This document shows positions 14,130 to 19,550 of a stretch of DNA of 19,550 nt, in pieces. Each line of letters begins with the position of its first letter. Position 1 is the stretch's first letter. A model generated the notes under the pieces. That model made no database searches. It was not told the origin of the DNA and saw only the letters and a program-made list of their open reading frames with translations. Where the stretch lies: contig CAMWJQ010000016.1 of assembly GCA_947174615.1 (NCBI GenBank), positions 1 to 19,550 of the forward strand. The letters are read 5' to 3'. This DNA is from an uncultured Lachnospiraceae bacterium (GTDB lineage: Bacteria > Bacillota > Clostridia > Lachnospirales > Lachnospiraceae). The position numbers were made by a program, and so were the translations under genes.

Positions 14130-17100
14130 TCAGGATTCCTCCTGACTCCAGCTTTCAACCTCACTGTCAACCAGATTGACACTCACTAATGTCGAAACAC
14201 CTTTTTCCTGCATGGTGATACCATAGAGCCGGTCTGCCTGTTCCATCGTGCCGCGCCTGTGTGTGATGACGATAAACTGTGTGCTCTTGGTCAGCTTGTT
14301 CAGATACTTTGCAAATCTGCTGACATTTCCTTCATCAAGCGCCGCCTCAATCTCATCGAGCAGGCAAAACGGTGAAGGTTTTAGGTTTTGTATTGCAAAC
14401 AGCAGGGCGATTGCAGTAAAGGATTTCTCTCCGCCGGAAAGCTGCATCATATTTTGCAGCTTTTTTCCGGGCGGCTGTGCGATGATGCGCACGCCGGCTT
14501 CAAGGATATCTTCCTCTTCGATCAATTGCAAGGTACCCTTGCCGCCGCCAAAAAGCTCCTTGAACACCTTGTCAAACTCCCGTTTGATCTCTTCAAACTT
14601 CTCGGCAAACTGCTTTCGCATCGCCGTGTCGAGTTCTTCGATAATCCCTTCAAGCGTCTTTTCTGCCTCTATTAAGTCATCATGCTGATTTTTCATGAAA
14701 GTGAAGCGCTCCATAAGCACCTTATAGTCCTCAATGGCATTGACATTCACGTCACCAAGCTTTTTGATAGCATCCTTGATGGCAGTAATCTGCTTTTTCA
14801 TCTCTGAAATGTCCTTCAATGCCTCATTTCTCATAGAAACTGCATTGTTCAGGGTGATCTCGTACTCATTCCACATATAATTGATCTGGTTCTCGATTGT
14901 ATCCTCCAGCTTTTCTCTCTGGGAATTGAGTCTGTATACCTCCTTATCCAGCGCATTTTTCTGCTCGGAAATTTCCTCTCTGGTCTTGAAGAAATTTTTC
15001 TGCTGCTTGGATAATTCTTCCTTTGTCTTTTGCTTTTCCTTCAATGAACGCTCAGCGTCGGACTGTGTGTCATGTGACGCTGTAATGGTCTTTTCTATTT
15101 CCTCAATATTCCGCTGCCGGTTTTGAATGTCTGCCAGACAGCTTGCGAGACTGGTCTGTACTTCACACAGCTCTTCCTGACTGCGCACCAGCTCACCCTC
15201 AACACGGTTTAAATTCGTCTGTTCAAACTCTTGTTTCTGAAGCAGCTTCTCATACTCAACATCCCATTCCCCGACTTTCCCAGCTTTGCCGGACTCCTCC
15301 AGCCGATAGCCTTCCAATTCCTTCTGGTTCGCTGCGATATCTTGCTCGAGCACCTTTTCGTTTTCCTCTGACGCCTTTAAATCATTGAATGTTTTTTCCT
15401 TATCTGCATTGATCTCATGAACCTTGCGCTCGATGTCCCGCTGCTCTTCTATTAAGTCCCCAAAACCCTGCTCTGCCTCATTTTTGCGCTCCTCAGCGCT
15501 CACAACGTTTAGCCTGGCGGTATTTTGTCTGATAAATAACTCCTGCAAAGCCGCCTTCTCTTCCTCAATGCTGCGCCGGACACTGTTGCGCTCCACTTTG
15601 ATATTTTCAATGGCTATGGTCGCATCTTCCAGCTTTTTCTTTGCCGACTTTAGTTTTTGTTCCAGCTCCTCCAGCTCTCTCCTGCGCCCTAAGAGATTGG
15701 AATTATTCTTAAATGCACCACCGCTGATCGCACCGCCCGGCACAAGCAGCTCCCCCTCCAGCGTTACCATTCTGATACTGTAATTGTACTTTTTGGCAAT
15801 TTTGACTGCATTGTCCACATTGTCAACAACTACAATCCTGCCGAGCATCGTCTTTGCCACATTTCTGTATCTTGTATCTGTCCTCACCAGCGTGTCCGCA
15901 AGCCCGATGACCCCCTTCTCTTTCAGGGCATCCGTCATCTTAAATTCCTGCGGCTTCGTAATACTGGTGAGCGGCAGAAAGGTAGCGCGTCCAAAACGAT
16001 TCCTTTTCAGGAAACCAATCATTGTCTTGGCAGTCTCTTCATCTTCCGTCACAATATTCTGTATACTCCCGCCAAGCGCTGTCTCAATCGCAGTTTCATA
16101 CTCCTTATCTACCTTGATAATATCTGCGACAACACCGATAATTCCCCTTTGACGCTCTTTCTGCTCCATGACTTTCTGAATACTGTTTCCATAGCCCTCA
16201 TACCGCTCTGTGAGATTTGAGATCGTATCCAACTGTGATTTATAACGCTGGTATGCGCCTTGGCTTTCTTTGATTTCTTCATCCTTTTGGCGCAGTCTGT
16301 CCCGAAATGTCTTGTTGTGCGCCTCCATCTGGACCAGATGTGCGTCCGCTTCAGAAATCTCATCTGTTATGCGCTGAAATTCCTCCTGAAGCGACTGAAT
16401 CTCAGCATCGCGCTCTGCCTCGTCACTCCGGGCGCGAAGCAGGCGTGAATTTAACTCTGCCTTTCTGATTCGCAATTGTTCCATCATCGTGTCAAAACTG
16501 CTCAGTTTCGACTTGATGGTCGCCCGTTCACCCAGCATTGTGATAATCTGATTCTTATCCCCTTCTATTTTTTGATTCAGTTCCTCAATGCGCACCTGTA
16601 CCTCAGAGAGCGCCGCCTTCGCCTCGCTGCGCCCGTTTTCCAGCGCAGCCACCTTTTCGTCCAGCGCCGTCTTGTCCGCAAGAATTTTTGCGCGTTCATT
16701 TTCCCTGACTGCTATTTGATCCTTAATGGCTGTGATTCTTTCCCGAAAATGCTGCTCATTGCCTTGAGCACCCTTAATCTGTTCTTTTAATACATTGATC
16801 TCGCCCTCAAGCCTTCCCCGTGTCACACTCGCGTCTGTCAGCGTCGTTCTGGTGACTTCAATCTCCTGCTCCAGCGCCTCTATGCGCGCCTGAACCTCTT
16901 CATACTCAATCTTTACTCTGTCATACTGTTTTGTCGTATTATCATAATCTTCCTGTGCAATCGCACATTTGCCTTCCAGCTCCTCTAATTGCTGTGTCAG
17001 CTTTTTGTTTTCTAACAGAAACACATTGACATCCAGCTCTTTGAGCTCTTCTTTTTTTCTAAGATACACCTTTGCCTTCTCGGACTGCTTTTCCAGAGGC

Positions 17101-17708
17101 GCTACCTGCTTTTCAAGCTCGCTCAGAATATCCGTCACGCGCACCAGATTGTTCTTCTCATCCTCAAGCTTTTTCTGTGCTGTAGCCTTGCGCTTCTTGA
17201 ATTTGACAATCCCTGCTGCCTCGTCAAAAAGCTCCCGCTTCTCCTCCGGCTTGCCGCTCAGTATTTTTTCAATCTGACCCTGCCCAATGATTGAATATCC
17301 TTCTTTGCCGATTCCAGTGTCATAAAAGAGTTCATTTACATCCTTCAATCGACAGGGAGTCCCATTAATCGAATACTCACTTTCGCCTGAACGATATAAA
17401 CGCCTTGCCACTGTCACTTCCTCATACTCAATCGCTAGTTTATGATCCGCATTGTCAAACGTGATGCCCACATACGCATATCCCAGCGGCTTGCGTAATT
17501 CTGTACCGGAAAAGATGACATCCTGCATGGACTCTCCTCGCAGCTGCTTGATGCGCTGTTCTCCCAGCACCCACCGGACTGCATCTGCCACATTGCTTTT
17601 GCCGGAGCCATTCGGTCCTACAATCCCCGTAATCCCCTGATGAAACTGAAACACGATTTTATTAGCAAATGACTTAAATCCTTGTACTTCAATACTTTTT
17701 AGATACAT
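14130..17708 (-). CDS. smc: Chromosome segregation protein SMC (condensin ATPase)
   Basis: Core of the bacterial SMC-ScpAB condensin, which organises and separates chromosomes. All 1192 residues are present. The N-terminal ATPase lobe has Walker A GPNGSGKS at 31-38. Long coiled coils follow (about 165-500 and 690-1040, heptad-like E/K/Q/L-rich). They surround a hinge domain at roughly 515-680, where GVVADIIKV, ALGGSIQNIV and GGAISGG are seen. The C-terminal lobe has the signature LSGGEKS at 1090-1096, Walker B PFCLLDE at 1113-1119 (Asp1118, Glu1119), the D-loop EAALDEGN and the switch VITHRRGTMEQAD. The start is 3 bases after the rnc stop with a weak AGAGA site, pointing to coupled translation. 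Directly downstream is the rplS promoter, not ftsY as in B. subtilis. Confidence 0.98.
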   Translation of the reverse strand: MYLKSIEVQGFKSFANKIVFQFHQGITGIVGPNGSGKSNVADAVRWVLGEQRIKQLRGESMQDVIFSGTELRKPLGYAYVGITFDNADHKLAIEYEEVTVARRLYRSGESEYSINGTPCRLKDVNELFYDTGIGKEGYSIIGQGQIEKILSGKPEEKRELFDEAAGIVKFKKRKATAQKKLEDEKNNLVRVTDILSELEKQVAPLEKQSEKAKVYLRKKEELKELDVNVFLLENKKLTQQLEELEGKCAIAQEDYDNTTKQYDRVKIEYEEVQARIEALEQEIEVTRTTLTDASVTRGRLEGEINVLKEQIKGAQGNEQHFRERITAIKDQIAVRENERAKILADKTALDEKVAALENGRSEAKAALSEVQVRIEELNQKIEGDKNQIITMLGERATIKSKLSSFDTMMEQLRIRKAELNSRLLRARSDEAERDAEIQSLQEEFQRITDEISEADAHLVQMEAHNKTFRDRLRQKDEEIKESQGAYQRYKSQLDTISNLTERYEGYGNSIQKVMEQKERQRGIIGVVADIIKVDKEYETAIETALGGSIQNIVTEDEETAKTMIGFLKRNRFGRATFLPLTSITKPQEFKMTDALKEKGVIGLADTLVRTDTRYRNVAKTMLGRIVVVDNVDNAVKIAKKYNYSIRMVTLEGELLVPGGAISGGAFKNNSNLLGRRRELEELEQKLKSAKKKLEDATIAIENIKVERNSVRRSIEEEKAALQELFIRQNTARLNVVSAEERKNEAEQGFGDLIEEQRDIERKVHEINADKEKTFNDLKASEENEKVLEQDIAANQKELEGYRLEESGKAGKVGEWDVEYEKLLQKQEFEQTNLNRVEGELVRSQEELCEVQTSLASCLADIQNRQRNIEEIEKTITASHDTQSDAERSLKEKQKTKEELSKQQKNFFKTREEISEQKNALDKEVYRLNSQREKLEDTIENQINYMWNEYEITLNNAVSMRNEALKDISEMKKQITAIKDAIKKLGDVNVNAIEDYKVLMERFTFMKNQHDDLIEAEKTLEGIIEELDTAMRKQFAEKFEEIKREFDKVFKELFGGGKGTLQLIEEEDILEAGVRIIAQPPGKKLQNMMQLSGGEKSFTAIALLFAIQNLKPSPFCLLDEIEAALDEGNVSRFAKYLNKLTKSTQFIVITHRRGTMEQADRLYGITMQEKGVSTLVSVNLVDSEVESWSQEES

Positions 17709-17711
17709 TCT

Positions 17712-18410
17712 CTATTTTCTGCCCTTCAATTTTTTGAGTGCCTCATACGCAGCCTGCTGTTCTGCTGCCTTTTTTGTCCTGCCCACCCCAGAACCGATCA
17801 GCCTGTCATCAAGATATGCTTCAACGCTAAACTGTTTGTCATGGTCAGGTCCTTCCTCACCCACCAGCTCATACCGCAGCTGCGACGTGTTCTTCTTCTG
17901 TATCTCTTCCTGCAAAAGTGTTTTGCTGTCCATAAACAGAATTTTATCCTCCAAATCCGAGAGCACAAAGCGATAGATAAACTTTTTGGCATTTTCAATA
18001 CCGCCGTCCATAAAAATCGCGCCGATCACCGCCTCCATCACATCCGAGATGATAGAATCCCGCTTTCTCCCGCCAGTTGACTCCTCCCCCTTACCGAGCA
18101 AAATATAGGAATTGAGTTGAATATCCCGCGCGCAGTAGGCAAGCGCCGGCTCACACACCATTGATGCGCGCAGCCTCGTCAGTTGTCCCTCCGGCATATC
18201 CTCATTTTCATTGTACAGAAATTCACTGGACACAAGTTCAAGGACTGCATCCCCCAGAAATTCCAGTCTCTCGTAATTATTCAGTTTATTAATCTTTTGT
18301 TCATTAGCAAAAGAACTGTGCGTCAATGCCTGCTTCAGCAATGCCTCATCCTGAAACTGATACCCTATCTTTCCCTGTAGCTCATGCAGGGCTTCTCTCA
18401 TATTCCGCAT
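17712..18410 (-). CDS. rnc: Ribonuclease III
   Basis: Double-strand-specific endoribonuclease for rRNA and mRNA processing. From ATG 18410 it is 232 residues. The N-terminal RNase III domain contains the signature ERLEFLGDAV (47-56) and the second metal-binding cluster SDVMEAVIGAIFMDGG, with Asp123 and Glu126. The C-terminal dsRNA-binding domain (about 160-230) ends in GSGVGRTKKAAEQQAAYEALKKL. An in-frame GTG at 18458 would add 16 residues overlapping acpP. I prefer ATG 18410 because AAAAGGAG follows the acpP stop directly and the family normally starts close to the ALHELQGKIGYQF helix; ATG 18401 is a third option. It is in the conserved acpP-rnc-smc order. Confidence 0.96.
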   Translation of the reverse strand: MRNMREALHELQGKIGYQFQDEALLKQALTHSSFANEQKINKLNNYERLEFLGDAVLELVSSEFLYNENEDMPEGQLTRLRASMVCEPALAYCARDIQLNSYILLGKGEESTGGRKRDSIISDVMEAVIGAIFMDGGIENAKKFIYRFVLSDLEDKILFMDSKTLLQEEIQKKNTSQLRYELVGEEGPDHDKQFSVEAYLDDRLIGSGVGRTKKAAEQQAAYEALKKLKGRK

Positions 18411-18430
18411 TCTTTCCCCTACTCCTTTTC

Positions 18431-18664
18431 TCAAAGGTTTCTCGCCCTCTCCATCCACTCCACAGCCTCCCGCACGGTTGTGAGCTTGTCCAAACCTTCT
18501 GTTGGTATATGAAGCCCCGTCTCCTCCTCCACGCCCACAAATATTTGATACAAATCCAGTGAATCAGCCCCCAAGTCCGTAAGAAATGTCATGTCCATCT
18601 CAATTTCATCCGGGTCCATGCCCAAAACAGCCGCAGCAACTTTCTTCAAAGCTTCAAATTCCAT
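18431..18664 (-). CDS. acpP: Acyl carrier protein
   Basis: Carries growing acyl chains on a 4'-phosphopantetheine arm during fatty acid and phospholipid synthesis. The chosen start, ATG 18664, gives 77 residues, the usual ACP length, and has AAGGA at 18674-18678. The attachment site is Ser35 in GADSLDLYQ; most ACPs read DSLD with V or T next, so Leu-Tyr is a mild variant. The protein is strongly acidic, as expected. An in-frame ATG at 18688 would add 8 residues and overlap plsX, but it has no properly spaced ribosome-binding site. It lies 16 bases after plsX and 20 bases before rnc, a standard phospholipid/RNase operon layout. Confidence 0.96.
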   Translation of the reverse strand: MEFEALKKVAAAVLGMDPDEIEMDMTFLTDLGADSLDLYQIFVGVEEETGLHIPTEGLDKLTTVREAVEWMERARNL

Positions 18665-18680
18665 TGTATCAGGTCCTTCC

Positions 18681-19501
18681 CTATTCATCCTTTAATATCA
18701 CTTTTTCCTTAATCTTTTGATTGATTTGCTGTTCCTTAAAGGTCACACATTGAAGCACGGAATTCTTAATCTCTATAGCCTTCGAGCTGCCGTGTGTCTT
18801 GACCACCAGACCATTCAAGCCCAAAAGCGGCGCTCCGCCATACTCCTCGACACTGAACTCCTTTAACGTTTCCTTGAGCGCTGGCTTTACCAGCAATGCA
18901 CCAATCTTGCTTCTGAGCGATGTCATCATGCCCGCCTTCACCTTCTTGATCAGTGCAGCACCGACACCTTCGTATAATTTTAGGATAATGTTTCCAGCAA
19001 ACGCCTCGCACACAATCACATCCGCATAGCCTGTCGGAATCTCTCTCGCCTCAATACTTCCGATAAAATTGATCTCCGGACAGTTCTTAAGCAGCGGAAA
19101 CGTCTCTTTTACCAGCGCATTTCCTTTCTCCTCCTCCGCCCCGATATTGACGATTGCAACCTTGGGATTGGGAATGCCCATCACGCTCTCCATATACACA
19201 GATCCCATTTTCGCAAACTGTACCAGGTGAGAAGGACGGGCATCCACATTTGCACCACAGTCAATCAAAAGAGAACATCCTTTCTCTGTCGGAATCAGCG
19301 GTGCAAGCGGCGCGCGCTCGATGCCTTTGATCCTTCCCACGATAAGTTGCCCGCCGACAAGCACTGCACCCGAACTGCCCGCAGAGACAAACGCATCACA
19401 TACCCCGCTCTTCACCAAATTCAGCGCGACCACGATAGATGAATCTTTCTTCTTGCGAATTGCCATCACAGGAGGCTCTGCCGTCTCGATTACCTCCGCA
19501 G
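18681..19501 (-). CDS. plsX: Phosphate acyltransferase PlsX, N-terminus missing
   Basis: Converts acyl-ACP to acyl-phosphate, the first step of the PlsX/Y phospholipid pathway. About 272 C-terminal codons are present; the roughly 333-residue B. subtilis PlsX suggests that about 60-75 N-terminal residues are missing. Conserved segments seen: VIETAEPPVMAIRKKKDSS, SAGSSGAVLVGGQLIVGRIK, LIDCGANVDARPSHLVQFA, VNIGAEEEKGN, NFIGSIEARE, CEAFAGNIILKLYEG, YGGAPLLGLNG and KTHGSS. The frame is open to base 19501, where sequencing-adapter sequence begins, so the truncation comes from the contig end and is not biological. It is followed by acpP after a 16-base gap. Confidence 0.95.
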
Positions 19502-19550
19502 CTGTCTCTTATACACCTCAGACGCAGCCGACGATAAAGCTCGTGTAGAT
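19502..19550 (+). other. Nextera sequencing-adapter contamination at the contig end
   Basis: CTGTCTCTTATACAC at 19502-19516 is identical to the transposase mosaic end. The following bases to 19534 match the Nextera Read-1-side adapter with 3 mismatches over 33 positions (19517, 19520 and 19525). An 8-base index slot (19535-19542) follows, and then GTGTAGAT (19543-19550), the start of the P5-side constant sequence. The layout adapter-index-constant matches a library read-through, not genomic DNA. It should be trimmed. Confidence 0.95.

Noticed and set aside
14131..14144. CAGGA/TCCTG hairpin at the end of smc as a terminator
   Set aside because: On the minus strand it is followed by A residues instead of U, so it cannot act as a rho-independent terminator for smc; it overlaps the last smc codons.
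1..19550. CRISPR array, tRNA, rRNA or prophage region
   Set aside because: No regularly spaced repeats, no cloverleaf or rRNA sequence recognised, and no phage genes; all long frames are ordinary chromosomal genes.

Overview
The window reads as chromosomal DNA from an anaerobic Gram-positive of the class Clostridia, most likely the family Lachnospiraceae. The evidence is a B. subtilis-like core gene order (plsX-acpP-rnc-smc ... rplS-lepB-rbgA-rnhB-ylqG-ylqH-yraN), strong GGAGG ribosome-binding sites, an oxygen-independent QueH, and a protein combining 2x[4Fe-4S] with an [FeFe]-hydrogenase-like domain. All 16 confident genes lie on the minus strand, so the window is best read from right to left. 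It is gene-dense and no stretch longer than about 270 bases lacks a gene. I saw no tRNA, rRNA, CRISPR array or prophage.

Read in the direction of transcription: (1) 19501-14130 holds plsX (5' part missing), acpP, rnc and smc, a tight lipid-synthesis / RNA-processing / chromosome-organisation operon. (2) 14121-13370 is the rplS transcription unit. It has its own promoter (TTGCAT-17-TAAATT), a structured leader resembling the known L19 leader, rplS, a 154-bp inverted-repeat-bounded insertion that begins 3 bases after the rplS stop, and then a rho-independent terminator. (3) 13366-7763 starts at a second promoter (TTGCAA-17-TATAAT) and carries lepB, rbgA (ylqF), a second lepB, rnhB, a FliK-like gene (ylqG), a stand-alone FlhB-C-terminus-like gene (ylqH) and yraN. 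(4) 7677-3214 is carAB, driven by a near-consensus promoter (TTGAAT-17-TATAAT), followed by queH and argS, with a terminator after argS at 514-548. (5) The left edge cuts a gene for an Fe-S / hydrogenase-like protein, which has a plausible promoter of its own.

The genes are mostly housekeeping: membrane phospholipid initiation (PlsX, ACP), dsRNA processing (RNase III), condensin (SMC), 50S assembly (L19, RbgA), protein export maturation (two signal peptidases), RNA-DNA hybrid removal (RNase HII), pyrimidine/arginine precursor synthesis (CarAB), tRNA modification and charging (QueH, ArgRS). I do not see a complete new defence or metabolic system. The observations most worth a second look are the FliK-like/FlhB-tail-like orphan pair, the small MITE-like element carrying a 43-codon reading frame next to rplS, the missing ftsY-ffh-rpsP-rimM-trmD block between smc and rplS, the ambiguous start of rnhB, and an altered active-site box in one signal peptidase.

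The last 49 bases (19502-19550) are not genomic. They match a Nextera transposase adapter (mosaic end, an 8-base index slot and the start of the P5-side sequence) with three mismatches, so the biological sequence ends at 19501, inside plsX.
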